64,000 nucleotides of DNA, taken from NCBI RefSeq assembly GCF_000208745.1, contig NC_030851.1:3500634-3564633 (forward strand), written 5' to 3'. The stretch comes from Theobroma cacao (taxonomy: Eukaryota > Streptophyta > Magnoliopsida > Malvales > Malvaceae). The notes beneath the pieces were generated by a model. It was not told where the DNA came from. It saw nothing but the letters and a program-made list of their open reading frames with translations, and ran no database searches. The translations under genes and the position numbers were made by a program. Positions 1-11,435 of this stretch are shown one piece after another; the stretch's first letter is position 1; each line of letters begins with the position of its first letter.

Positions 1-284
1 ACTTTTGACACATCAATTAAAAAATTGAAAACAATTCCAAATGGCACTTAAATTTTAAGAGAAATTTTTAATTTCACAAATAAAATATTACAATATTCAA
101 ATTATCATGTCCTGAAATTCATTTTAAAAAAATTAAATGGATACCTTCGAGCCATATTTATTTTCTCTTATTTATAACCCGATAATATTTTAACTTTCAA
201 AATGTTGTCACTCCTCTACGATGTGTTTCCAATTCTAAAATCTTTTTTCAGGTGCAAAAGAAAATCTCTTTTCCGGTATCTTTT
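1..284. other. Left flank outside the tandem array
   Basis: AT-rich sequence with no gene that I can support. Clear similarity to the other units starts only near 285, at the segment reading roughly CAGTCAAATCAACATAGAAG, so the left edge of the array lies about here. Small open frames in this stretch look random. Confidence 0.5.
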
Positions 285-544
285 TTTCAGTCAAATCAAC
301 ATAGAAGGTCAAGTAACCCATGTTACATGTTTCCTGTCACTGTATGACAGATTATATGTCTCAGGCTTGCCCACAAATGGCGTAGCAGTACTAGTCTTCT
401 ACTGTGAAATCAAGCTTTTAACGGATCCAAATCTTCCATATTTGAGTAGGTCCTGAGTCGGTCTGTCTTACCGGAAGGGCTAGGCAAACTTTTCTTTCCA
501 GTCTTTGCCGCTGGAATTCTTCATAAAGCGTTAGCAGACAACAC

Positions 545-684
545 CATGTGATCCCTTCATCAACCCATGTCTGATGTCTCTCTCATTACTGGTCAGACCC
601 CAGCAACCGCCCCTTCACCACTCATTCCATATCCCCACTTAATAGAGGAAACAAATCCCTTGTACCCCTTTCATCTATATATAC
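545..684 (+). promoter_or_regulatory. A1 core promoter: CATGTG element and TATA box
   Basis: CATGTG at 545-550 preceded by AGACAACAC, and TATA box CTATATATAC at 675-684, 134 bp before the A1 ATG. TGTCTC auxin-response-like hexamers lie at 357-362 and 575-580. The same arrangement recurs before A2, A3 and A4. Confidence 0.7.
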
Positions 685-817
685 AAGTAAGAATAAGTCC
701 ATTGGCAACACATATCTTCACATTCTCAAGTACTGGTAAAGTTGTTTACCTACGCTTTCCAAGTTTTTGAGATCTTCCTCGTCTTCCCTTCAGAGGCACA
801 CATCCATAAAAAAAAAA

Positions 818-1057
818 ATGGCTATCCGCCTTCCTCGTATTGTTAGTGCTAAGAAAGTTCCCAAGGGCTACTTTGCAGTTTATGTTGGAGAAAACCAGAA
901 GAGGTTCGTGATACCAGTGTCATTCTTGAACCAGCCTTCTTTTCAAGATCTGCTCGGCTTATCAGAAGAAGAGTTCGGCTATAGTCATCCAACTGGGGGT
1001 CTTAGAATTCCCTGTGATGAAGACCTCTTTCTTGATGTCACCTCTCGCTTGAATTGA
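818..1057 (+). CDS. SAUR family protein A1 (79 aa)
   Basis: Small auxin up RNA protein. The family acts at the plasma membrane side of the cytoplasm by inhibiting PP2C.D phosphatases, which favours H+-ATPase activity and cell expansion; assignment here is by family. The ATG follows an A-run at 811-817 and opens [13 protein letters not shown]. The SAUR core runs from [12 protein letters not shown] (about residue 14) through [17 protein letters not shown] to the C-terminal [10 protein letters not shown] and DVTSRLN. A-type proteins are short because they lack the [12 protein letters not shown] linker seen in C and D, and they have Arg where most paralogues have Thr in GGLTIPC. No intron, as usual for SAURs. 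An in-frame extension upstream to 767 runs through leader sequence and is not conserved, so 818 is the start. The closest relative in the window is A2, differing at three residues. Confidence 0.95.
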   Translation: MAIRLPRIVSAKKVPKGYFAVYVGENQKRFVIPVSFLNQPSFQDLLGLSEEEFGYSHPTGGLRIPCDEDLFLDVTSRLN

Positions 1058-2753
1058 TTACCAGAGAATTAACACTAATTAGCCTATACAATTTTGTAGA
1101 GCAAGCTAATGCCATGTAAACAAAACTTTTTTCATCCTTTTTGACTTGGGGAGCAGTTATAATTCTCCCTAAGTGGAAAATTAGAGATGGTGTTACTGTA
1201 ACTTCTACCAAACCATTCAATATATTGGGAAATGTTAGTATAAAAAGCACGATCCAATTACAATTTTCTTTTCTTTTTAAAATTTCTTATTGTCTCTTTT
1301 TCTTCTTTAATCTTTAATTGAACTGTATATGATTTATCTTGATCTGAAATTATTTCATACTAATAATTTTCTTGTGTATCAGTGACCTTCTCAAATTATC
1401 AAAAATCATCATAATTTTCATTAGGATAGAAAAAGAAAATTTTCTTCTTAAAATTTGACCATTAATTAAGAAAATATAATGATTTGACCCCTTAGGGCCA
1501 ACTCGTTATTTCACCAGTGGATGACATAGCTGACAGAACCTCCAAAGCAGGGGCTGAATCATATAATTTGGCTCAAGGCAACAAAATAAAAGAAGAGAGA
1601 TAGTGCCAATCCAAATTTATCAGAAATATCACAAACTAAACTTTGCCAAATCTAAACCATCTTTTCCCATTACTCCATTGATAGCAACATGATTCCATTT
1701 ACATGGTTTGCTTCTACCGTTTATGCTTAACCAACAAATTTAGTGTGTTAACGAAAATATTTTAGATTCTCTAACTCCACTCTTATATCTGTACCAAATT
1801 AATTAGGAAAATGACGCTATTTAACATCAAGTAGCTTTTATACCATTTTGAGTTAAACTCTGGGGACTACCAACTCCTTGCTTTTCTTCTTCATGAGATT
1901 AATTGGTATTCTTTCACCATATACTCGGAATGTGGTTGGGTAACATCTCCTTTCTGTGGACCAAGATTGTTGAACAAGTCAAATAGTTACTCCTAGGTTA
2001 AGCTAAGGAATTCACCCCTGTACTATTGCCACAACATTGTTCAAGGAAACTCAAAGCAAGGGAAAATAAATAAATAAACTCCATGACAAGTAGCTTGAAA
2101 ATGATTTATTTTTAAATTTTGAATCATTCTGCTATTAGTTGACTGATAGAGTGAAATACTAATTTATTTTTTTTTTGCTCAGCATGAAATACTATGTTTT
2201 CTTATATCTTTTAACAATTTTTGCTGGATTTGATCATTCTGAAAACAAATCACATGCTCGGTGGCTTAATGTTCCCACAAAATGTTTCATCCTTAGAAAT
2301 TAGGCCCCAGTTTTTATCATCACTCCTCTAGGATGTGTCAAGCAGCATCATCACATGAGCCGATGACTTCCTTGTTCTAGTGCCTGGCGGTGATGCGAAT
2401 AAACAGGGTATCGATTGCATGCAAATGTTGACTATGATGAAATGATGATATAGACTAATCCACATAATTGTCCCTACAATTTTATCCATTTATAAAACTG
2501 ACAGATTACATTACCAGCAGCAGGTCCAATGAGAGATCAATTCAGGGTGGGGCAGCCTCTGGTTTGTTCTGCCAAGTGGTGGGTTATGAATTATGATCAT
2601 AGATAAATAATATGAAAATATCTTTCAAATTTGTTTACTTTTGGTAGGAAAATCCATGTGAATTGTGACGGTTCTCTCGTGATTTATGTCAATGGACCAC
2701 ATTGACAAGTTTCGCTTCACTTGTCGCAGGAATGTGGGATTTACCATTTGCTC

Positions 2754-2762
2754 CATATATAG
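2754..2762 (+). promoter_or_regulatory. TATA box of pseudogene B1
   Basis: CATATATAG lies about 110 bp upstream of the B1 ATG, with a conserved segment before it (AATGGACCACATTGACAAG region, 2690-2710). The B promoter is recognisable in all four units although every B coding region is dead or gone. Confidence 0.45.
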
Positions 2763-2871
2763 TAATAGAAAGGGTGCTTCCCACTGTCTGATGTATAAAT
2801 TTTTATGCATTAGCTAACTAGCAGCCTTAGATACATATCGTGCCATTACATTTATCAGTGACATAAGGGTT

Positions 2872-3149
2872 ATGGGTTTCCGAGTTCCTGCGCTTGTTCA
2901 AGCTAAGCAGATTATCCGAAGACTGACTGCAGCTTCAGAAATACCCCGAGGCCACCTTGCTGTTTATGTTGGAGAATCCCAAAAGAGGCCCTTTCTGATT
3001 CCAGTTTCATTCTTGAAGCACCCTCATTTCAAGAACTGCTAAATCAGGCAGAAGCGGAGTTTGGCTTTGATCATCCAATGGGCGGTCTCACAATCCCGTA
3101 TGCAGAAGAAGCCTTCATCGAACTTGCTTGTAGTTTGAATTGCTCATGA
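2872..3149 (+). pseudogene. SAUR B1 pseudogene (1-nt deletion)
   Basis: The frame opens with ATG at 2872 ([17 protein letters not shown]) and reads through [16 protein letters not shown], then loses frame near 3023-3026, where one T is missing from the codons for HPSFQ relative to B3 and B4. The frame then stops at once. Downstream of the break the other frame still encodes the end of a SAUR core ([17 protein letters not shown]) and ends in TGA at 3147-3149. Total span is 278 bp, one short of a multiple of three. A second change turns the conserved KRRF into KRPF. The product would be a ~50-aa truncated protein without the C-terminal core. Its TATA box is still present. Confidence 0.88.
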
Positions 3150-4557
3150 GAGGCAACAAAGAGATAATGATGGCTAGTCTAGAAAACAATAACTTTCTGA
3201 TTTTTTTTTTTGAAAAGTAATAACTTTCTGACTTTGTTGACTGAAAAAGCTAAACCCTAGTTTTGCATTCGAGAGTAGTTACCTATTCCAACTTATTGTA
3301 AATTTCTCATTTTCTTCGTCTCCATTTTTTCTGTTAAAGAAAATTGCAGTCTAAATTCATCAACCGAAGATGAATGAACTTTTTTCTTCAGTTTTGTCCT
3401 CTCTTTCTGTCTATGTTTTCCCTTTTATCAATGTCCATAACATATTGGTGTCATTAATATTATAGGATTCACTATTCAGTCTCAGATCAGGAACTCGAAT
3501 TTAATTATGGCCATAGTCATCATGAATATTTTGCCATTCAGTCCTACATTTTTATGCCTCATTCTTCTTCCAAAACCAGATACATTTTTAGCTCCCATAA
3601 GTATTTGCACAGAGTGACTTGATCTTGATGCTCTTAAATCTGCTCTTGGATACATTACAACTGATTTTAAATTTTTGAGTTTTGACCTGGCATCTTATCT
3701 CCGCTTATTACATCCTTTTACCCAAAGAGTTCGGATATCTAAAAGGTGAGAACGAGGCTTCAATAGTCAATGTATGCTGAAAACGCTAGAAATATTCCAT
3801 CACAAATGTGCACTGAAACAGAAATCTTCTGTACAATCCAAAAAAAATAAAAAATAAAAACAGGATTCTTCCGTAGGTTACCCATATAGTTGGCGACATG
3901 TACCAGAAATTTCGTAATCGTCAGTCATAATCAATTAGGATAAAAGGCAACCAGTTGGGTTCTGATGAGGACTAGTTGTAGCCTGTAGGACACACGTCGG
4001 GCGCTCTTCAGAAGGGTTGGGTTTGTGATTTGTCTTACAAGTTAATCCACCGAAGGAACACATGCATGTGATTAGAGTTGGGACATGTTATAAATTCTCC
4101 TTCAGCGGCTGCTAGTTTTGGTGTTTGTTACTGTCTAAGCTTCTTGTATAGTTGTATAACTGCCTTGAAAAGTCCAGTAAGATTGCTTAAATCTTCAGGA
4201 GGACAAAAAAATAATCCAGCTGGGATGGTCTATTGATATGAACAAACGACAATTAATACAGGCGCAGATGACAAATTTATGAAGACAAAATTTCGTACGA
4301 AGAGACCTGTTAGTGTTAAGTCGACCCCAAATGGATTGATACCGGATTTAGAATCGACTACTACCTAAGCATGTCATCGGCAATTTTCTGTATAATTGCA
4401 TGAAAAGAATTTTTCCTATCTTATATCACCTTGATTTCAAGTGGGTCCGTTGATTGTTGGTCATTCTTTGAGAATGGCTGGGCTATAATGCACTCTAACA
4501 GATGTACATTACTCTCAATAGTCACCTATTTCTTGATGATCTGTTGGAAGACACAGC

Positions 4558-4634
4558 CATGTGATTCTGAGCATCTTGACCACTCAATCTGCAGGTCATT
4601 AGTTTCCTATTTGCATTCTTCCATCTATATATAC
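4558..4634 (+). promoter_or_regulatory. C1 core promoter: CATGTG element and TATA box
   Basis: CATGTG 4558-4563 (context GGAAGACACAGCCATGTGA) and CTATATATAC 4625-4634. Spacing between the two is 67 bp, against about 102 bp in C3 and C4, because about 35 bp present there is missing here. Confidence 0.65.
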
Positions 4635-4751
4635 AAGTGCATTATCCACACAACAGCCAAGGCATTCTCACATTCTCCTCTACTACCGAATCCTAGGATT
4701 CTTGTGTCAAGTCTCCTCTGCTATTCTTCATACTCCAAATTACTAGTGGAA

Positions 4752-5048
4752 ATGGCTATCCGTGTCCCTAGAATTATGCATGCTAAGCAGATTCTTCGTC
4801 AATCTAAACTGTTTGCAAATCAAGCAGCCTCCACCTCAACGGATGTTCCCAAAGGATACTTTGCAGTTTATGTTGGGGAGAGCCAGATGAAGCGATTTGT
4901 AGTTCCAATTTCAGTCTTGAATCAGCCTTCATTTCAGAAATTGTTAAGTATTGCTGAGGAAGAATTCGGATTCAATCATCCTATGGGTGGTCTCACAATT
5001 CCTTGCAGAGAAGAGGTCTTCATTGATCTCACTTCCCGCTTGCATTAG
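4752..5048 (+). CDS. SAUR family protein C1 (98 aa)
   Basis: Intact, intronless SAUR. N-terminal basic segment [19 protein letters not shown], a Ser/Thr-rich linker (STSTDVPKG near 27-35), then [45 protein letters not shown] and the terminal DLTSRLH. The open frame extends upstream to 4431 without a stop, but that stretch contains the TATA box at 4625-4634 and so must be promoter; the ATG at 4752 matches the start of C2 and C3. One residue is unusual: Met in place of Lys in the QKKRF motif (QMKRF). It ends in TAG, the same stop that is lost in C2. Confidence 0.95.
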   Translation: MAIRVPRIMHAKQILRQSKLFANQAASTSTDVPKGYFAVYVGESQMKRFVVPISVLNQPSFQKLLSIAEEEFGFNHPMGGLTIPCREEVFIDLTSRLH

Positions 5049-6143
5049 CTTGCTACAGCTAAAAGTAATCAGCAGATACAATTTTTTGTCTATTCATGTA
5101 CATCCTTCTGTTTTTTTTTCGGTAGAAAGAGATGATGAGCAAATGTATACACTTCTGAGAAATTTTTTTTAATACAAATTACAGTTGTTTAGGCAAAGTA
5201 CGTAATCCTAATTTTCCCAAGAAAATAAGTGTGCAGAAACTAGAAAACCCTGAAAGGATGAAAAATCAGAATATCACATATCCTATTGCTGTTAGTCAGT
5301 CTTTAACTATTCGATACAACCAATAAAAATCTGGAAAAACAGTAACAATTTGGCAATCAATTTTTTATTTTAAAAAGAAAAACAGTAAGAATTTCTAAAA
5401 AGATGAGCTTAGGTTAAATTTGATTTAAAACGAGTCCGGTCATCATATTTTATATGGTTTAGTGGAAAGGTCCCTGCCCAACCCGTTTTGCATCCACAGA
5501 TACAAGCCCTCTTATATGGGGTGTAGAGGAGCAGAACAAGTAGACATTTTGAAAATTTTCTTTTTGCTCCGCAAAAATTTAAGGGATAAAATAAAATCTC
5601 TGAATCCTCGCTATCAAGCCCCAAATCTTTTCCAAGTATATTTTGGATGAAAGAAAAATATATTGATTTGAATATGATTATCCTGTTTAAAATATTGGTT
5701 ATCTTCAGGACAAACATCGGAAACCTCAACTTTGCATGCCTTAGATCCTAAAGAAAATAACTCTAACTTAGACAATCGAATGTCGAGATGAATTTTGTTT
5801 GACTTGGTTTTTTATCTCCCATGAAAAGGGAAATTATGCTTGTCTGGAAAACAGGGAGTGGACCAATCATCTTTTTCCCTTTCCTTTAGAGCGTCGTGGT
5901 TTATTCTCTCTTCTATTGGAAACTCACCAAACATTTATCTTAAGCATGTTCCTAATCAAAACGACAGTTAGGTTTGCATTATGTATGGTCGTCGAGCATC
6001 CAGCTGTCAATTCCTAATCTGTAGCTTGTCTACCATTGGCCTTCATCCTACACTGTAGGGCCTTTCGTTTCTCAACATGCACATACAATATAAATCCCGA
6101 GGCCCCCATCTTTGTTATTGGTTATTTGGCTGGTAAACAAGAC

Positions 6144-6269
6144 TATGTGAAGGCCGAGGCTATCATCAATTATGTCCCAAACAAGCAAACCCCAGAAAAT
6201 GATTCTCAGCCTTTCAGTTTCACTTCAAGAATTATAGCATTTCATGTAACCATTCCATCTATATATATC
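6144..6269 (+). promoter_or_regulatory. D1 promoter with mutated CATGTG core
   Basis: The position that reads CATGTG in D2-D4 is TATGTG here (6144-6149). The TATA box CTATATATATC is kept at 6259-6269. The distance from TATA box to ATG is about 370 bp, compared with about 110-125 bp in D2-D4. Confidence 0.6.
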
Positions 6270-6346
6270 CCCTCATTTCTGTCACAGGCTCATCACACCC
6301 AGCTCACGAGTTTTCTTTATCTAGCAATTCTCTTTAATCTTTTATA

Positions 6347-6604
6347 TAAAAAGAACTAAAGAAGAAAAGAAAACTAAGATTTGTCAGGTCTTTGATCTTC
6401 ATCTTAAAGATTTTTTCCTCGCTTTTTTGCTAACTTGATGGCTGCTTTTTCTTCATAAAACCCTTAGTTTAAAGTTTCCATTCAATTTCTTTAAAAGTTC
6501 CTTTAAATAAGCTCTAAAAAAATAAAATTTGAGTTAAATCCGGAATCAGAGTGCTCGAGATATCGTGTCAGCACCGCAGCCTCACTTTTCTAGCACTGCA
6601 GCAC
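6347..6604. other. Unit-1-specific insertion in the D1 leader
   Basis: About 258 bp not present in the leaders of D2, D3 or D4, sitting between the shared TTCTCTTTAATCTTTTATA (6328-6346) and ACTCTTAAATTT (6606 on). No target duplication or terminal repeat was seen. Its right end, TTTTCTAGCACTGCAG, resembles a splice acceptor, and CAG/GTCTTT near 6387 resembles a weak donor, so part of it may be spliced out as a leader intron. I do not recognise the sequence. Confidence 0.6.
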
Positions 6605-6631
6605 CAACTCTTAAATTTATCATCAGAAGCA

Positions 6632-6928
6632 ATGGCTACTCGCTTTCTTGCTAAGCAAATTTTGCGCCGTTCTGTTTTTGCTGCAAGTAAAGCAGCTTCA
6701 ATAACTGGAGATGTAGTACCAAAAGGCGTCCTTGCAGTTTATGTTGGAGAAACCCAAAAGAAGAGATTTTTGGTTCCAGTAACTTTCTTGAACCAACCTT
6801 CATTTCAAGCTTTGCTGAGTAAAGCTGAAGAAGAGTTTGGCTTTGATCATCCTATGGGTGGTTTGACAATTCCATGCAGAGAAGAGACTTTCATTAGCGT
6901 CACTTCCCAGTTGAACGGGTTAGAATAG
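6632..6928 (+). CDS. SAUR family protein D1 (98 aa)
   Basis: SAUR of the D subtype. It starts [20 protein letters not shown], has a short linker ending GDVVPKG at about residue 34, then [44 protein letters not shown] (in pieces matching the core) and a C-terminus [10 protein letters not shown]1 is two residues longer than D2-D4 because one extra T at the end of the gene (GGGTTAGAATAG) replaces the usual GGGTAAG. Val replaces Phe after VPKG (VPKGVLAV instead of VPKGFLAV). The coding region is intact, but its promoter has lost the CATGTG core and its leader carries the 258-bp insertion, so expression may differ from the other D copies. Confidence 0.93.
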   Translation: MATRFLAKQILRRSVFAASKAASITGDVVPKGVLAVYVGETQKKRFLVPVTFLNQPSFQALLSKAEEEFGFDHPMGGLTIPCREETFISVTSQLNGLE

Positions 6929-7067
6929 GCAAGTAAATCCATTGAAGATAGCCTATAATAGATGATGGATGACTCATCGCTTCTGCCCGGAACCACAATT
7001 GCGCTATTTTCAACGGTGTAACATCTGCAAAAGGTCATTCATTTTTCAAATACGACGGGGTGACTTA

Positions 7068-7139
7068 AAGGGGAGATTTACCGTTTACGCTGGAGAAGAC
7101 CAAAAGAGACGCTTCCAAGTCCCAATTCCATGTGGTTGA
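7068..7139 (+). pseudogene. SAUR relic e1
   Basis: A 24-codon SAUR core remnant 140 bp after D1: KGRFTVYAGEDQKRRFQVPI, then a stop. It matches the family motif KGxFxVYVGExxRRFxVPI but has neither a start codon nor the second half of the core. The same relic follows D2, D3 and D4, so it predates the tandem duplication. Confidence 0.75.
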
Positions 7140-8773
7140 AGCCTTTGAAAAAATCGGATCAAATTAGGCCTGGCAACGTCTCACGAGAGACGAGCCAGAG
7201 AAGATGAAAACAACTGAACGTACTGTAATTTTGTATTTTTTTTTTTTGAAGGAGAAGAAGAAAATTTTATTCTTTTTCTTATCAATTGCAAATATCAAAA
7301 TTAAGTCCATTATTCCTTTTCCCTATTTTCGTCAAGTCTGTTTCCGTTTATAAGCACTCGCATGAGTTGGCTAACTCATCTCAATGCAAGCATATATTGT
7401 AACACTTATGACAACCCTTTTTATTGATCATCATGGCCATATTTGCGATACCCTAAAGTCTACAAAAAGCCAAAGATCATATAAGGCTTAACATTCAAAA
7501 TATCATTGTCTAGGTGCTTTCTTTTTTTAAAAAAAAAAACAGGTACTCTTCTTTTTATCTTATTTTATAATCGATCTTACCCTTAAACTCATGTGTCCAG
7601 AGTATGGATTAAATAGAGGCAGGAGGTACATAATTCTCTTTGAGATTTGAGTTGAAAATTTTTTTACCTTTTCTTGTTTAATTCTCAATTTATTGCAAAT
7701 ACAAAGATTAGTTTGATTTTCAGTTTGTACAAGAAATAAATTATTAAGAAGTTCCCTTAAAAATAATTAAGGTAAAGTGTGTGGTCAAGATTTGTAACAT
7801 TGATGGCTAGGCTACCTGAGAGTGCTCTAAGCCTCAAACGTTGCTGCTCGTGCTCCAAGTCACAATGAAGAGAAAGTTTGAGGTGTGGCTGCCAACCTTT
7901 CGTTCTTTATTTGTCTGCAACAATTCGATTACTTCTTCAAATTTCAATTTGGCGGTTCGTGGTAGGTCTGGTTGTGACTGGAGGTACTAGTAGGGCGTAC
8001 TTCACGTGTACTTCACAGGGCTTTGTCTTGCAAGTTGATGCCTGGAACATTGAATGCCAAAATCATTGATATTAGTAGTTTTTTGAGGGAGAAAAATTCA
8101 ATTGGATTCAAAACTTGTGATCCAAAGACAAAGGGATTTTTAGATATTCCTCAGGTATTACACCAATTAATTATGTGTCCATAACAAGAAATAATTGATA
8201 TCAAGAAATTTTCAATTGGATGCTAGTCGTAGAAATGTCCTCTAAGAAACCAGCCAGAAAAATCAAGAAAATAGCAAGTTTTTTATGTTTAACCATCTCA
8301 TTCATCTATCTACCCATGTATTAATCCATAACAAGTCCTTTACTTCAATTAAAAAGTTGATTGGTTTGCTTTAATCAGTAAAAGTAGTTACGGTTACAGT
8401 GCCAATTTCTTTTCTTAAAAATACCAGAAATAAAGGGAAAACTATCAACTTTCAATCACTTTCGCTTGTGTATTATTGCTGTCAAATTGTTACAACCAAA
8501 ACATAATAACCAAACATGTTTTCTTTTTTAGTCAAGTCAACATTGAAGGTCACGTTAAACCATGTTTTACGTTTCCTATCATTGTATGACAGATTATATG
8601 TCTCAGGCTTGCCACAAATGGCGTAGTAGTACTACTCTTATACTGTGAAATAAAGCTTTTTACGGATCCAAATCGTGGGTCCTGAGTCGGTCTGTCTTGC
8701 CGGAAGGGCTAGGCAAACTTTTCTTTCCAGTCTTTGTTGCTGGAATTTTTTATAAAGTGTTAGAAGACAACAC

Positions 8774-8906
8774 CATGTGATCCCCTCATCAACCCGTCTC
8801 TCTCTCATTACTGGTCAGACCCCAGCAACTGCCCCTTCACCACTCATTCCACATCCCCCACATAATAGAGGAAAAAAATCCCTCGTACCCTTTCATCTAT
8901 ATATAC
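8774..8906 (+). promoter_or_regulatory. A2 core promoter: CATGTG element and TATA box
   Basis: CATGTG 8774-8779 in AGAAGACAACACCATGTGA; CTATATATAC 8897-8906. A TGTCTC hexamer is at 8599-8604. The second TGTCTC found near 575 in unit 1 is not kept here (reads CGTCTC). Confidence 0.7.
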
Positions 8907-9041
8907 AAGTAAGAATAAGTCCACTGGCAACACATATTTTCACATTCTCAAGTACTAGTAAAGTTGTTTACCTACGCTTTCCAAGTTTTTTTGAGATCTT
9001 CCTCGTCTTCCTTTCCAGAGGCACACATCCATCAAAAAACC

Positions 9042-9281
9042 ATGGCTATCCGCCTTCCTCGTATTGTTAGTGCTAAGAAAGTTCCCAAGGGCTACTTCGC
9101 AGTTTATGTTGGAGAAAATCAGAAGAGGTTTGTGATACCAGTGTCATTCTTGAACCAGCCTTCTTTTCAAAATCTTCTGGACTTATCAGAAGAAGAGTTC
9201 GGCTATAGTCATCCAACTGGCGGTCTCAGAATTCCCTGTGATGAAGACATGTTTCTTGATGTCACCTCTCGCTTGAATTGA
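9042..9281 (+). CDS. SAUR family protein A2 (79 aa)
   Basis: Same length and layout as A1, differing only in [11 protein letters not shown] (A1 has [11 protein letters not shown]) and EDMFLDV (A1 EDLFLDV). The ATG at 9042 sits in the context CCATGGC, and the upstream in-frame extension covers leader sequence only. The 3' flank (ATTACCAGAGAATTAACACTAAT...) is almost identical to that of A1. Closest copy: A1. Confidence 0.95.
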   Translation: MAIRLPRIVSAKKVPKGYFAVYVGENQKRFVIPVSFLNQPSFQNLLDLSEEEFGYSHPTGGLRIPCDEDMFLDVTSRLN

Positions 9282-10966
9282 TTACCAGAGAATTAACACT
9301 AATCAGCCTATACAATTTTGTAGAGCAAGCTAATACCATGTAAACAAACTGGTTTTAGCATCTTTTTTGCCTTGGGGAGCAGTTATAATTCTCCCTAAGT
9401 GGAAAATTAGAGATGGTGTTTCTGTAACTTCTATCAAACCATTCAATCACTTTAGACAATGATAGTATGAAAAGCATGATTCAATTACAATTTTCTTTTC
9501 TTCTTAGAATTTTCTATGATCCTTTTTTCCTGTTTAATCTTTAATTTAATTTTACATGATTTATCTTGATCTAAAATTAAGTCGTATTATTCATTTCCTT
9601 TTGCATATCTGTATAAAAAATGATCATAATTTTCTTTGAAATAGAAAAAGAAAATTTTCTTTCGTAGATTTGACGATTAATTAAATTAATATATATATAC
9701 ATATATATATAAAATGATTTGAGCCTTAGGCCAAATAGTTATTTTACAAGTGGAAGACATGGCTGATAGCACCTCCAAAGCAGGGGCTAGATCACATCAT
9801 TTGGCTCAAGGCAATAAAATAAATAGGGCCAATCCACATTTATCAGTAATATCACAAATTAAACTTGCCTAATCTAAACCTTGTTTTCCCATTATTTCAT
9901 TTACATGTTTTGGTTTTACTTTACTCTTTAATAAAGAAATTTTAATATTGTTAACGACAATATTTTAGATTCTCTAACTCCACTCTTATATATGTAGCAA
10001 ATTATACTGGGAATGTGGTTGCGCATCATCTCCTTTCTGTTGACCAAGATCGTTGAACAAGTCAAATAGTTACTCGTAGGTTCAGCAAAGGAATTCACCC
10101 CTGTACTATTGATGTAACAATATTAATCAAGAAAACTAAAACTAGGGGAAAAAAGTCCATGACATGTAGCTTGAAAATTATTTATTTTTAATAATTCTGC
10201 ACCTATAATTAATTTTTTTCTCTAGTTGACTGATAGAATGAAATACTATATTTTCTTATATCTTAGAACATTTTTGCTAGATTTGATCATTCCGAAAACA
10301 AAATCACATGCTTGGTGGCTTAATGTTCCCATAAAATATTTCATTCTTGCTTTCCAAAAAAAAAAAATTTCATCCTTAGCAATTAGGACCCAGATTTTAT
10401 CATCACTTCTCTAGGATGTGTCAAGCAGCATCATCACATGAGCCGATGACTGCCTTGTTCTAGTGTCTGGCGGTGTTGCAAATAAACAGGGTATAGATCG
10501 CATGCAAATGTTGACTATGATGAATTGATGATATAGACTAATCCACATAATTGTCTCTACAATTTTTATCCATTAATAAAACTGATGGATTATATTACCA
10601 GAAGCTGGTCCAGTGAGAGATCAATTCAGGGTGGGGCAGCCTCTGGTTTGTTCTGCCATGCCAAGTGGTGGGTTATGAATTATGATCATAGATCTCAAAA
10701 TAAAAGAAATAATAGTACGGAAATTTGTTTCAAATTTGTTTACTTTCTGGTAGGCAAATCCATGTAAAATTGTGATGGTTCCCTCATGATTTATGTCAAT
10801 GGACCACATTCACAAGTTTCGCTTCACTTGTTGCAAGAATGTAGTATTTACCATTTGCTCTATATATATAGTGATAGAAAGGGTGCGTCCCACTGTCTGA
10901 TATATATTTTTATGCATTAGCAATTAAACAGCCTTAGATACATATCCTGCATGCCATTACATTTAT

Positions 10967-10968
10967 CT
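10967..10968. other. Deletion junction that removed B2
   Basis: The B promoter and leader (TATA-like CTATATATATAG at about 10860-10871, then the segment ending CCATTACATTTATC) are joined directly to sequence that lies 3' of B in the other units (TTCAAATCCGTCC...; compare 3638 on and 19553 on). About 770 bp, including the whole B coding region, is missing. Confidence 0.7.
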
Positions 10969-11019
10969 TCAAATCCGTCCTTTAATACATTACAACAAAA
11001 TTCCTTTTGATTTTTTGAT

Positions 11020-11435
11020 AAATTTTAAGTTTTTTAGGGAATAATAATATTATCTGCAAGAACGAAACCAGTAGAGAAAAATTCGTGTCTCTGGAAGAGT
11101 AGATGGAAAACACGGCTACAGGTCAACCCAACTACAAAAAGAAAGCATTAGCATAAAACTGTAGAGAAACATGGACCAATAATATAAGTGAGACCTGGAT
11201 CCACTCTCCATTACTTGGGTCGTGCCTGGTTACATGGTCTTTTTTTCCAGAGCCACTAACAACTAATAAAATTAAAATACAAAGCAAAAAATAAAACTAA
11301 TTAGACAACTTAGAAACGCTGCCGCATAGGTTCAATTTTAAAGTGAACCACGTGATATTCTTCTTCCTTGCTTTAAAACACATTGGCGCGAATAGCCATT
11401 CATGCGCAGACACAGCTCAACTCCTAACAGTTTTG
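11020..11435. other. Unit-2-specific segment of ~0.42 kb
   Basis: Between the shared segments before 11020 and TTTTGACCTGATATC (from about 11431) lies sequence not seen in units 1, 3 or 4. It holds a perfect G-box CACGTG at about 11349-11354. AGTTTT occurs at both edges and could be a short target duplication, but this is weak. No open frame or known element was recognised. Confidence 0.5.

Larger units (their letters stand above)
285..8520 (+). repeat. Tandem array unit 1 (A1-B1-C1-D1-e1)
   Basis: First of four head-to-tail copies of an ~8-kb segment. Order: SAUR A1, pseudogene B1, SAUR C1, SAUR D1, relic e1, then the spacer leading to A2. Spacers 1058-2750, 3150-4500, 5049-6100 and 7140-8500 contain no other gene I can support; they align with the matching spacers of units 2-4, which is how unit edges were placed. 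Unit-1 peculiarities are a ~258-bp extra segment in the D1 leader (6347-6604) and a ~35-bp shortening between motif and TATA box in the C1 promoter. Edges are approximate because I compared by eye. Confidence 0.8.

Noticed and set aside
1058..1250. DST-type mRNA instability element in SAUR 3' UTRs (GGA, ATAGAT and GTA blocks)
   Set aside because: Known from some SAUR transcripts, but no copy with all three blocks in proper spacing was convincing here.
4431..4751. In-frame N-terminal extension of SAUR C1 (similarly 29120-29302 for C4 and 6551-6631 for D1)
   Set aside because: For C1 and C4 the extension covers the TATA box and upstream promoter. For D1 it covers inserted leader sequence. None opens with a conserved ATG, and paralogues start at the MAxR Met.
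7878..8069. Open frame repeated in two spacers (also 24420-24668) with similar predicted peptides
   Set aside because: No ATG start, and the frame is broken in the 2-to-3 spacer near 15458. The similarity is explained by duplication of the spacer, not by coding constraint.
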